Part shown: piece after piece, positions 1 to 5,772 of the stretch
Numbering within the stretch: position 1 is the stretch's first letter
How the letters are laid out: every line of letters starts with the position of its first letter
NCBI GenBank assembly: GCA_024763295.1
Contig: JANTFU010000105.1
Location: forward strand, 1-7,562
Direction of reading: 5' to 3'
From: Anaerolineales bacterium
Lineage (GTDB): Bacteria; Chloroflexota; Anaerolineae; Anaerolineales; Villigracilaceae
Length of the DNA: 7,562 nt
The notes under the pieces: generated by a model
Database searches by the model: none
Told to the model about the DNA's origin: nothing
Seen by the model: only the letters and a program-made list of their open reading frames with translations
Position numbers and translations under genes: made by a program

Positions 1-1102
1 AACCTATCCCACCTGCATTTTTCTTGGCAACGCCTTTGAGTTCCAACACATTCTCGATAAATTCCCGTGTCGTATCTTCCATCCCAAAGCCGGGACCAAT
101 CAACAGCGCAGTGGCGCGCTCAAGATTTTCGAGCAAAACATGCGACGCATCCGCCGCAATGACGCCGTTACTGCTCGGCAGCAGTACCCAAGTCGCTTCC
201 GGGAATTGTCCCGCCAGCGTGGCATGAATCGCCGAGGGCACCGCCAGCGTGACCAAACCCGCGCCGATGCGATAGGCAGCTTTGCCCGCCAGCAGCGCCG
301 CGCCCGTGTAATTGATCGAACCCGCCGCGACGAGCGCCGTCCCAAAAGTGCCTTTATGCGACGCCAGCGGACGTTCCGGCAAAAGCGCGGCAACCTGTTC
401 TTCGTTGGCAACAAAATTTGTAATCGCAACCCAATCCGGGACCTTGTCCGTGACGCCGATGTCCACAATGGCGATGTCGCCGCAATACTCGAAGGCGGGC
501 AATTTCAGCATCCCAAATTTGATGGCTGCCATCGTCGCGGTGATGTCCGCAGGGATGGTTTCGGGGGCGGCTTCGCCGGTGTCACTGTCCACGCCGGATG
601 GACAGTCTACAGCCACGATATAAGGCTCCCATTCATTCATTTCGAGCGCTTCGACAACCGCGCCAAGTAACTCGGCGGCGCTTTCACGCAAGGGGAGTTT
701 GATGCCCGTCCCCAACAAACCGTCCAGCAAAACGGTATTTTGGGCAACGTGCATGGCAAGTTGTTCAAAATCTTCATCATCGTCAGCAAGGACGATTTCA
801 CCGCCCGCTTTGGCAACACGTTCGACAAGCGGATCCCCCTCCACTTTGCGTTTGAAGATGTAGGCGGTCACGTCCCAGCCTTCGGCGGCGAGGTTGTCGA
901 GGGCGACGAGCGCATCCCCGCCGTTGTTGCCGGGACCAACGAGCGCAAGGGCACGGTTTTCGCCAAAAGATTCGGGCAGATCGAGAATAATCTCGGCGAT
1001 ACCGCGTCCGGCGTTTTCCATCAGTTGAGCAAATGAGACGCCACCAACGGCATCGGTTTGAATGTCAATATTGCGCATTTCTGCGACAGAGAGATATTTC
1101 AT
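1..1102 (-). CDS. nnr: Bifunctional NAD(P)H-hydrate epimerase / ADP-dependent dehydratase (5' part, runs off window)
   Basis: This cytosolic metabolite-repair enzyme converts damaged NADH/NADPH hydrates back to the active cofactors: the N-terminal YjeF_N domain epimerises the R form, and the C-terminal carbohydrate-kinase-like domain dehydrates the S form using ADP. The reading frame is open for 367 codons from ATG 1102-1100 to the window edge. The epimerase domain covers about residues 1-235, with GPGNNGGD (56-63), DGLLGTG (127-133) and AVDCPSGVDSDTG (164-176). The dehydratase domain begins with SHKGTFGTALVAAGS (248-262), YTGAA (265-269), RIGAGLVTLAVP (278-289) and IGPGFG (335-340). The catalytic Asp/GSGD region of the dehydratase domain lies beyond the window. 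An AAGGTGAT Shine-Dalgarno site sits just upstream of the ATG. The gene follows the decayed toxin-antitoxin remnant on the same strand. The family call is firm; only the 3' end is unseen. Confidence 0.95.
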   Translation of the reverse strand, partial: MKYLSVAEMRNIDIQTDAVGGVSFAQLMENAGRGIAEIILDLPESFGENRALALVGPGNNGGDALVALDNLAAEGWDVTAYIFKRKVEGDPLVERVAKAGGEIVLADDDEDFEQLAMHVAQNTVLLDGLLGTGIKLPLRESAAELLGAVVEALEMNEWEPYIVAVDCPSGVDSDTGEAAPETIPADITATMAAIKFGMLKLPAFEYCGDIAIVDIGVTDKVPDWVAITNFVANEEQVAALLPERPLASHKGTFGTALVAAGSINYTGAALLAGKAAYRIGAGLVTLAVPSAIHATLAGQFPEATWVLLPSSNGVIAADASHVLLENLERATALLIGPGFGMEDTTREFIENVLELKGVAKKNAGGIG

Positions 1103-1148
1103 AAATCACCTTCAATGAGTTCGATAACTGTATTTGGACAAATCAAAA

Positions 1149-1246
1149 GGGTGTGTTTTAAATGAGTTGAGTATCCTGTGTTGCGTGTTGCGTGTTGCGT
1201 TTTGACGGTTTACGCAACAAGGTTTCAATCGAGATAAAACACACCC
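1149..1246. repeat. 98-bp inverted-repeat element with 12-bp perfect ends (MITE- or REP-like)
   Basis: The ends are GGGTGTGTTTTA (1149-1160) and its exact reverse complement TAAAACACACCC (1235-1246). Inside is a 7-bp tandem repeat and a second stem, TGTTGCGT (1193-1200) with ACGCAACA (1212-1219), so the whole element can fold into a nested hairpin. The same hexamer AAATCA lies at 1140-1145 and 1247-1252 and resembles a target-site duplication; three extra A's separate the left copy from the inverted repeat. The recognisable part of the toxin reading frame stops exactly at the right end of the element, which supports insertion. It encodes no protein. A non-mobile palindromic repeat is the alternative. 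Confidence 0.55.
1178..1200. repeat. Tandem repeat of GTGTTGC, period 7
   Basis: Three full copies of GTGTTGC (1178-1184, 1185-1191, 1192-1198) are followed by GT. The last copy can pair with ACGCAACA at 1212-1219 across an 11-nt loop. The array sits inside the 98-bp inverted-repeat element. Confidence 0.8.
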
Positions 1247-1302
1247 AAATCAGAAAACGGAAACGGGATAAGAACTGCTTCTCCTCTTGCAGGTATGCCC
1301 AT
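1225..1302 (-). pseudogene. N-terminal fragment of a MazF/PemK-type toxin
   Basis: From ATG 1302-1300 the frame reads MGIPARGEAVLIPFPFSDL (19 residues), then six residues encoded by the repeat element and a TGA at 1227-1225. GEAVLIPFPFSDL matches the start of PemK/MazF-family endoribonuclease toxins, typically GDVVLIPFPFSDL followed by a conserved Arg-Pro segment. Intact family members are about 110-120 residues long, so more than 80% is missing. The last toxin-like codon (Leu, 1248-1246) abuts the terminal inverted repeat. The ATG lies inside the end of the antitoxin frame, as is usual for translationally coupled toxin-antitoxin pairs. No later part of a toxin is recognisable between the element and nnr. 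The protein cannot be functional. The match is to remembered family consensus, not to a search. Confidence 0.6.
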
Positions 1303-1498
1303 GCTTCATCTTCCTCGGGGCGATTCCAGTCACTGAGTGCATCTTCGCTTAATAAGCCGTTTCGGCGACAAGGATGGCTGGCTCATCTAAAATAGTGACC
1401 AAAACCCGTCGCGCCGCTTTTAACTTTATCTTTTGGAGCAATTTTACATTACCGTTCTCATCAATGGTTGCTTCGACTGTCTGAGAAACATAGCACAC
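1287..1498 (-). pseudogene. Frameshifted type II antitoxin, partner of the MazF/PemK fragment
   Basis: A GTG at 1498-1496 (or a lost upstream start) opens a 49-codon frame with QTVEATIDENGNVKLLQ and RRVLVTILDEPAIL. These resemble small MazF-partner antitoxins, which begin with a beta strand, an 'I.....G.V.L' segment and 'V.VTILDE'. The frame stops at TAA 1351-1349. The next frame continues at once with LLSEDALSDWN and RPEEDEAWAYLQ, the usual acidic, toxin-binding tail of this family. One base missing in GGCTTATT (around 1352-1358; GGCTTTATT would read through) explains the break. After the expected 'YLQ' end there is no nearby stop in that frame. I saw no start with a good ribosome site. A one-base sequencing error is the alternative, but the toxin is also broken, so true decay is more likely. 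Confidence 0.6.
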
Positions 1499-1521
1499 AT
1501 CGTAAAAATTTTCTTTCCCTG

Positions 1522-1527
1522 ATTATA
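1522..1527 (-). promoter_or_regulatory. Possible -10 box for the toxin-antitoxin remnant
   Basis: The minus strand reads TATAAT here, between the AOR stop codon and the antitoxin start at 1498. No good -35 box lies at 16-18 bp; the nearest, TTGGCA, is about 20 bp upstream, inside the AOR 3' end. The call is weak. Confidence 0.25.
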
Positions 1528-1538
1528 CAAGAGAAAAG

Positions 1539-3335
1539 CTACAAACCTGCCAAACCTAATTCTGCCAACTTCTCCGGCGTGGGGATGCCGTTTTCGTCCC
1601 AGCCGCGGGCAGTGTAGTAGGCAGTGAGCATTTCGTCAAAGGGGATGAGGTAGCCTGCCGCGCCGCCGTCGTTTAACGGTTGCAAAATGGGGTCGGGCAG
1701 ATGATCGTCTGCGCCGACCAAGCCCAAATTAAGGTTGATGCGGCGTTTGAGATTCCAGCCGCGTTCGCCGGCGCGCATCAGGTCGTCCAAATCCAACGCC
1801 AGACCACAGGCGGCATTCACTAAATCCAGCACGGTTTTAGGCGGGACGTTAGCAAAGTGACAGAGGACGAGGGCGTTGCCGACCGTGCGCCAATCCTGAT
1901 GACGGGCAACATTGGCAGCCTTCTCTGCGCCTGCGTGGCGGTCGAAATACTCAAGACCAAGACTGTCATCGACCTGCCCGATATCGGCAAGGAAGTAGTC
2001 GGATTGGTTGTGACAAGCGCCACGCGGCGAGGTGGCGTAGACGAGCGCCATGCCCGACGCCCCACGCGGGTCGTGATACGCCAACTCCAGCCCATTGACC
2101 TGCACGGCTTGAGCTTCGGCGTTGAAATGGCGTCCAAGCGCACGCGAGCCATCTGCCAAGAGCGCGCCGAAACCTTCACGACGTGCCATTTGATGCACCA
2201 GCGCTTCAGCGGCTTCGGCGTTGCCCCAGTTGAGCAAAAGCCCGTCGGTATCTTCGGCAGAAATAATGCCTTGCTCAAAAAGGCTATACGCAAGTCCAAG
2301 CGTGCCGCTGGCAGAGATCACGTCCATGCCGTAGCGGTCGCAGAGTTCGCCCATGCGGGTAGCGAAAATAGCGTCAGTGATGCCGAGATTGGGTCCAAAA
2401 CCGACCAACGTTTCGTATTCGGGTCCCTTGCGCTTTTCACCGTCGCCGATGTCCACGACACGTCCGCAAGCAATAACGCAGGCGTGGCAGGCTTTTTTAC
2501 CGACCAAAATTGTCTCAGCCACACTTGCGCCGGAAATCTTGTCGCTGCCTTCCAACACGCCCGCGCTGAAGTATTTCTTGGGCATTTCGCCGAGATAATC
2601 GAGATAATCCGCCGCACCTGCCGAGCCGAGGTCGCTGAGCATCGTGGTCATGGGGTCGGCTTTTAGGGCGCGGTTGGCAGCCGTGCGCAAGCCTTTGAAC
2701 GCTTCGGGGCGTGCCAGCGGGATTGCTCCTGTACCACGCACGGCAATCGCTTTGAGCTTTTTCGATCCCATCACCGCGCCAAGCCCAGTGCGTCCCGCGG
2801 CGCGTCCGTGATCGCAAAATAAGCCCGCAAAGGCGACCTTGTTCTCGCCAGCGATGCCAATGCTTAAGACTTTTGTGGATTTCGAGCCTATTTCCGTTTG
2901 TAGAGATTCCTGAATCTCGTAAGTATCCTGCCCCCAAAGGTGGTCTGCCGCTCTTAGTTCGGGCTTGCCATCGTTTAAGAAGAGATAACTCGGCGAGGAG
3001 GATGCTCCCGTTAACCAGATGCCGTCGTAGCCCGCCTTGCGCAATTCGACACCGAAAAAGCCGCCCACGTTCGACTCTGCCCACAGGCGCGTGGCGGGAG
3101 ATTTTCCACAGACCACAAATCTGCCCACAGCGGGACCAGCCGTCCCTGTGAGCGGACCGGTCAAAATCAGCAGCGGGGCTTCGGGCGCAAGCGGATCGAG
3201 GTCAGCGGTCAAATCGTCATACAAAATCCGTGCGGCGAGGGAAGCTGCGCCGAGATAATCGCGCTCCCATTCGGCGGGGATTGTGTAATCTGTACATTCT
3301 CCGGAGGAGAGGTTTACTTTTAGGATGGGTTGCAT
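1539..3335 (-). CDS. Aldehyde ferredoxin oxidoreductase family protein (tungsto-/molybdo-bispterin enzyme)
   Basis: The 598-residue protein is full length for the AOR family (about 600). The family oxidises aldehydes to carboxylic acids with ferredoxin, or runs in reverse, in the cytoplasm of anaerobes, using a W/Mo bis-pyranopterin and one [4Fe-4S] cluster. The N-terminal domain has ILKVNLSSGE (4-13), LTGPLTGTAGP (58-68), ESNVGGFFG (87-95) and GRAAGRTGLGAVMGSKKLKAI (177-197), which are cofactor-binding signatures. Cluster ligands are visible as CHACVIAC (Cys283, 286, 290) and a distal LCHF (Cys492), close to Cys288/291/295/494 of the Pyrococcus enzyme. GPEYETL (304-310) and RGACH (438-442) probably carry the active-site Glu and His. 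The substrate cannot be read from sequence; AOR subfamilies differ. The start is fixed by the conserved N-terminus, yet no Shine-Dalgarno precedes it because an AACGTT repeat array fills the leader. It is probably co-transcribed with the SCP2-like gene upstream. Confidence 0.93.
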   Translation of the reverse strand: MQPILKVNLSSGECTDYTIPAEWERDYLGAASLAARILYDDLTADLDPLAPEAPLLILTGPLTGTAGPAVGRFVVCGKSPATRLWAESNVGGFFGVELRKAGYDGIWLTGASSSPSYLFLNDGKPELRAADHLWGQDTYEIQESLQTEIGSKSTKVLSIGIAGENKVAFAGLFCDHGRAAGRTGLGAVMGSKKLKAIAVRGTGAIPLARPEAFKGLRTAANRALKADPMTTMLSDLGSAGAADYLDYLGEMPKKYFSAGVLEGSDKISGASVAETILVGKKACHACVIACGRVVDIGDGEKRKGPEYETLVGFGPNLGITDAIFATRMGELCDRYGMDVISASGTLGLAYSLFEQGIISAEDTDGLLLNWGNAEAAEALVHQMARREGFGALLADGSRALGRHFNAEAQAVQVNGLELAYHDPRGASGMALVYATSPRGACHNQSDYFLADIGQVDDSLGLEYFDRHAGAEKAANVARHQDWRTVGNALVLCHFANVPPKTVLDLVNAACGLALDLDDLMRAGERGWNLKRRINLNLGLVGADDHLPDPILQPLNDGGAAGYLIPFDEMLTAYYTARGWDENGIPTPEKLAELGLAGL

Positions 3336-3338
3336 AAA

Positions 3339-3376
3339 AACGTTTAAACGTTATAACGTTGGAACGTTACAACGCT
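3339..3376. repeat. AACGTT array with a strict 8-bp period
   Basis: AACGTT starts at 3339, 3347, 3355 and 3363, and a one-mismatch copy (AACGCT) starts at 3371, each separated by a variable dinucleotide (TA, AT, GG, AC). Each unit is self-complementary. The array covers the last codons of the SCP2-like gene and the whole gap to AOR, where the AOR ribosome-binding site would be expected. Confidence 0.85.
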
Positions 3377-3774
3377 TCATTGGTTATTTCTTTGGCGCAG
3401 CGCACAAAATCAAGCACGGTCGGGACATTGCGCATCATGACTGCCATATTGCCTTTTACGCCAAGTTTGCGCGTCAGCATGGCTTGCATGGGGTCAAGGT
3501 CGCCCTGCAAAACGCGCAGGAAGTTTGTGTAGGAGGCTTTCAAGATAAACGCGGGCTTTTTCTCGCCGATTTCGTCCCAAAGCGCAACTTCACGACACTT
3601 TCCGTGCCAAAGGTCAATATAAAGAAGCGTCTGTTCAGGGAGACGCTCGTCGGAATCGAGGACACAAAGCATGTCGCCTTCCCAATTTTTGGCAACTTGC
3701 GCATATTTTTCATCGCTGTTGAGTTTGTCGGAAAGGGCTTGCAGCCATTCGAGACTGGGGAAAATCGCACTCAT
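3367..3774 (-). CDS. Small SCP2-like (sterol carrier / lipid-binding) domain protein
   Basis: This 135-residue soluble protein has no signal peptide or membrane helix. I chose ATG 3774-3772 because an AAAGGAG Shine-Dalgarno lies just upstream; an in-frame ATG 45 bp further upstream lacks one. The C-terminal half, about 75-130, with AFILKASYTNFLRVLQGDLD, PMQAMLTRKLGVKGNM and a final helix LDFVRCAKEI, fits the SCP2 fold. In that fold the 'G.l.p..a.l.gkl.v.Gd....' strand and helix end a hydrophobic pocket that binds fatty acyl chains or sterol-like lipids. The N-terminal helix (about 7-32) and WEGDMLCVLD strand also fit. It is the first gene of a likely two-gene unit with AOR, 31 bp apart, so it may present or bind a hydrophobic substrate or product; that role is inference. 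Stand-alone bacterial SCP2 proteins are mostly uncharacterised. Confidence 0.75.
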   Translation of the reverse strand: MSAIFPSLEWLQALSDKLNSDEKYAQVAKNWEGDMLCVLDSDERLPEQTLLYIDLWHGKCREVALWDEIGEKKPAFILKASYTNFLRVLQGDLDPMQAMLTRKLGVKGNMAVMMRNVPTVLDFVRCAKEITNEAL

Positions 3775-3844
3775 AAATGCTCCTTTTGCTGTTGAAACAG
3801 AATACAGTAATTTTACCATCGGGAAAGGGGAACGGTTTTTTCCG

Positions 3845-3863
3845 TAGAGATAAATTTTCTCTA
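3845..3863. promoter_or_regulatory. Inverted repeat TAGAGA-N7-TCTCTA
   Basis: The half-sites are TAGAGA (3845-3850) and TCTCTA (3858-3863). The same half-sites recur about 75 bp downstream in a longer palindrome. It lies in the divergent region between the SCP2-like gene and the ABC permease and is a candidate operator. An AT-rich hairpin is the alternative. Confidence 0.35.
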
Positions 3864-3880
3864 AAAAGCAGGCACTTCCC

Positions 3881-3909
3881 TTGCAGAAAAGAATGACATC
3901 GTCTATTCT
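3881..3909 (+). promoter_or_regulatory. Possible sigma-70 promoter of the ABC transporter operon
   Basis: TTGCAG (3881-3886), a 17-bp spacer and TATTCT (3904-3909) would start transcription near 3916. That is a few bases before the TAGAGATC palindrome and about 65 bp before the permease ATG. Each box matches the consensus at four of six positions, so this is a tentative call. Confidence 0.35.
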
Positions 3910-3920
3910 TAAATTCTGTA

Positions 3921-3947
3921 TAGAGATCTGTGATTTAATGATCTCTA
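3921..3947. promoter_or_regulatory. Inverted repeat TAGAGATC-N11-GATCTCTA, candidate operator
   Basis: Perfect 8-bp half-sites lie at 3921-3928 and 3940-3947; a TGT/ACA extension is possible with a two-base bulge. It sits just downstream of the predicted start of transcription and 33 bp before the permease ATG, where a bound repressor would block transcription. It shares TAGAGA half-sites with the palindrome at 3845-3863. It has no T-run behind it, so it is unlikely to be a terminator. Confidence 0.45.
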
Positions 3948-3980
3948 CAAAATCAGTTTTGAGGAGAAAGGAACTGTTTT

Positions 3981-4823
3981 ATGGAAGAAAACTCCCCCGT
4001 TCCAATTGAACAAGAGGGTTTCCAGGCGAAAGATATTTCCTGGTGGTTTTGGGCAATTATCCTGATCTTCATTTGGGCAATTTATATCATTGCAACCCGA
4101 GAAAATTATCAGGATGCCTTTCAATTTATCAAGGCAGGGATAGCGGTTACGATCAAAACCGCGCTAATCTCCTACGCTTTTGCGGTCGTGCTCGGTTTAT
4201 TAGCCGGTCTGGGGCGCATTTCCAAGAATATCTTTTTCAACAATTTAGCACGTCTTTATGTTGAGCTAATTCGCGGTATCCCTATGCTGGTGCTCATTTT
4301 CTTCATCGCGCTTGTTGGCGTTCCCATCTTTGTGGATGGGCTGAACGCTTTTGGCGCGTGGCTTGTTAAGATTGGCTTAGGCTTTATCGGGACGCCGCTG
4401 AACGAGTTTGGCAATAGCGCCTTTACGATGAACAGCCGTGCGATCATCGCGCTCTCAGTCACATACGGCGCTTTTCTGGCAGAGATTTTCCGAGCTGGCA
4501 TCCAGTCGATTGGCAAAGGGCAGATGGAAGCCGGTCGTTCGCTCGGCATGAGCTATGGACAAACGATGCGCCATATCATCCTGCCGCAAGCAGTGCGCAA
4601 CGTACTTCCCGCGCTGGGCAACGATTTTGTCGCCATGGTCAAGGACACAGCTCTGGTTTCCGTTTTGGCGGTACGCGATATTACGCAGGTCTCCCGCCTG
4701 TATGCCGGTAGCACCTTCAGGTTCAGGGAAGCCTACGTCACAGTCTCTGTGATGTATCTTGCCATGACCGTTGCACTATCCCTCTTGATCCAATTGATGG
4801 AAAGGCGGTTGAATAATGACTAA
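3981..4823 (+). CDS. Polar amino-acid ABC transporter permease (HisM/GlnP family)
   Basis: This inner-membrane subunit forms the channel of an importer for polar amino acids. The 280-residue protein has a short charged N-terminus and hydrophobic segments at about 21-38, 54-77, 92-115, 153-173, 205-230 and 252-272. The family-typical YVELIRGIPMLVLIFF (93-108) and the cytoplasmic EAA-like loop EAGRSLGMSYG...ILPQAVRNVLPALGNDF (183-216), which docks on the ATPase, are clear. It is longer than typical GlnP-type permeases (about 220) because of the N-terminal extension and an insert at about 112-150. The start follows GAGGAG and AAGGA ribosome-binding sequences. Its last 8 bp overlap the ATPase gene, so the two are translationally coupled. 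The exact substrate (Glu, Gln, Arg, His or cystine) cannot be told from sequence. Confidence 0.92.
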   Translation: MEENSPVPIEQEGFQAKDISWWFWAIILIFIWAIYIIATRENYQDAFQFIKAGIAVTIKTALISYAFAVVLGLLAGLGRISKNIFFNNLARLYVELIRGIPMLVLIFFIALVGVPIFVDGLNAFGAWLVKIGLGFIGTPLNEFGNSAFTMNSRAIIALSVTYGAFLAEIFRAGIQSIGKGQMEAGRSLGMSYGQTMRHIILPQAVRNVLPALGNDFVAMVKDTALVSVLAVRDITQVSRLYAGSTFRFREAYVTVSVMYLAMTVALSLLIQLMERRLNND

Positions 4824-5565
4824 CGAACCTCGTGACATGATCGTTATCAAAGACTTGCACAAACACTTCGGCAATGTCAAAGCAGTCAACGGCGTAAGTT
4901 TGACCGTCCAAAAGGGCAAAGTAATCGTCGTGATTGGACCCAGCGGCTCCGGAAAATCAACCATGCTGCGCTGCATCAACCATCTTGAAACCCCGACCAG
5001 CGGAGAGATTTGGATTGACGGCGTCAAACTGGGACATAACGAAAAAGAATTGAACGAAACGCGCGCGGAAGTGGGCATGGTCTTCCAGCAATTTAATTTA
5101 TTCCCGCACCTGAGCGTATTGGAAAACGTGACCATCGCACAAAAAGTAGTGCGCGGACGCTCAAAAGAAGAAGCCCAAGAGATTGCCATGAAACAACTCA
5201 CGCGCGTTGGCATTCCTGAAAAAGCCGATTCTTACCCTAACAATCTCTCAGGCGGACAGCAGCAGCGCGTAGCAATTGCGCGTTCGTTGGCAATGAACCC
5301 GAAAATCATGCTCTTCGACGAGCCGACCTCCGCCCTCGACCCCGAAATGATCAAAGAAGTCCTCGACGTCATGCTCGATCTCGCCAAAGAAGGCATGACG
5401 ATGGTCTGCGTGACGCACGAAATGGGCTTTGCCCGCTCCGCAGCTGACGAAGTTCTCTTTATGGACGCAGGCGTGGTCGTCGAACACACCACTCCCGAAG
5501 ACCTCTATAACAACCCCAAAGAAGAGCGCACCAAGCTCTTTCTTTCACAAATTTTGCAGCATTAG
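4816..5565 (+). CDS. Polar amino-acid ABC transporter ATP-binding protein (GlnQ/HisP family)
   Basis: This cytoplasmic ATPase powers the permease encoded just upstream. The 249-residue length is normal for the family (240-250). Visible motifs are Walker A GPSGSGKST (41-49), Q-loop FQQFNLFPHL (90-99), signature LSGGQQQR (144-151), Walker B IMLFDEP with catalytic Glu169, D-loop SALD (172-175) and the switch His201. 'FQQFNLFPHLSVLENV' and 'PTSALDPEM' are typical of the polar amino-acid subfamily. The start at 4816 overlaps the permease end (ATGACTAA); an alternative ATG at residue 8 (4837) would give the shorter N-terminus common in GlnQ. No substrate-binding protein gene follows; a dispersed hairpin repeat and a terminator end the operon. 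Confidence 0.95.
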   Translation: MTNEPRDMIVIKDLHKHFGNVKAVNGVSLTVQKGKVIVVIGPSGSGKSTMLRCINHLETPTSGEIWIDGVKLGHNEKELNETRAEVGMVFQQFNLFPHLSVLENVTIAQKVVRGRSKEEAQEIAMKQLTRVGIPEKADSYPNNLSGGQQQRVAIARSLAMNPKIMLFDEPTSALDPEMIKEVLDVMLDLAKEGMTMVCVTHEMGFARSAADEVLFMDAGVVVEHTTPEDLYNNPKEERTKLFLSQILQH

Positions 5566-5578
5566 CCCTCACCTTCCG

Positions 5579-5602
5579 CCCTCTCCCGCAAGCGGGAGAG
5601 GG
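5579..5602. repeat. Perfect 11-bp hairpin repeat CCCTCTCCCGC/GCGGGAGAGGG
   Basis: The arms at 5579-5589 and 5592-5602 are perfectly complementary around an AA centre. It begins 14 bp after the ATPase stop codon and is not followed by a T-run. C-rich hairpins of this kind, often with a CCCTCACC leader as seen here at 5566-5573, occur as dispersed intergenic repeats in many bacterial genomes. It may protect the mRNA 3' end. Confidence 0.6.
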
Positions 5603-5612
5603 AACTTAAAAG

Positions 5613-5644
5613 AAAAAAGCTCGACTTTTCAGTCGAGCTTTTTT
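5613..5644. terminator. Bidirectional Rho-independent terminator
   Basis: The stem AAAAAAGCTCGACT (5613-5626) pairs with AGTCGAGCTTTTTT (5631-5644) around a TTTC loop. Six T's end the right arm and six A's begin the left arm, so it can stop both the ABC operon on the plus strand and the tRNA-Leu transcript on the minus strand, whose last base is 5646. Confidence 0.9.
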
Positions 5645-5645
5645 A

Positions 5646-5731
5646 TGCGCTGGGTGGGACTTGAACCCACATGAGGTTAATCCCTCACTAGGCCCTCAAC
5701 CTAGCGCGTCTGCCAGTTCCGCCACCAGCGC
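5646..5731 (-). tRNA. tRNA-Leu(GAG)
   Basis: This class II tRNA of 86 nt decodes CUC/CUU. The acceptor stem GCGCTGG/CCAGCGC is fully paired (5725-5731 with 5647-5653) and has discriminator A. The anticodon stem CTAGG/CCTAG closes a TTGAGGG loop with anticodon GAG (5697-5695). The long variable arm pairs TGAGG with CCTCA, as in Leu tRNAs, and the T arm has GTGGG-TTCAAGT-CCCAC. The terminal CCA is not encoded (TAA follows) and must be added after transcription. A consensus promoter lies upstream and a terminator immediately downstream, so it is its own transcription unit. Confidence 0.97.
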
Positions 5732-5744
5732 AAACGCAGATGGT

Positions 5745-5772
5745 ATTATAATCACGTTCTGTTCATTGTCAA
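5745..5772 (-). promoter_or_regulatory. Consensus sigma-70 promoter of tRNA-Leu
   Basis: On the minus strand TTGACA (5772-5767) and TATAAT (5750-5745) are both perfect consensus boxes with a 16-bp spacer. The predicted start near 5738 leaves only about seven bases before the tRNA 5' end, as expected of a strong stable-RNA promoter. Confidence 0.85.

Noticed and set aside
140..670. 176-codon open frame on the plus strand
   Set aside because: It is antisense to nnr, whose motifs are continuous across it; the translation is Arg-rich and unlike a real protein.
1221..1231. GTTTCAATC, like the conserved end of many CRISPR repeats
   Set aside because: Only one copy is present and there is no repeat-spacer pattern or cas gene nearby; it is part of the inverted-repeat element.
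1192..1395. 67-codon plus-strand open frame in the nnr-AOR gap
   Set aside because: It begins inside the tandem repeat and lies antisense to the toxin-antitoxin remnant, which gives far better protein matches.
1857..2666. 269-codon open frame on the plus strand
   Set aside because: It is antisense to the well-conserved AOR gene and has no recognisable domain; a by-product of AOR codon bias.
3775..3840. Promoter for the SCP2-AOR genes (TAAAAT at 3815-3810, minus strand)
   Set aside because: No acceptable -35 box was seen at 16-18 bp, so the call would be guesswork.
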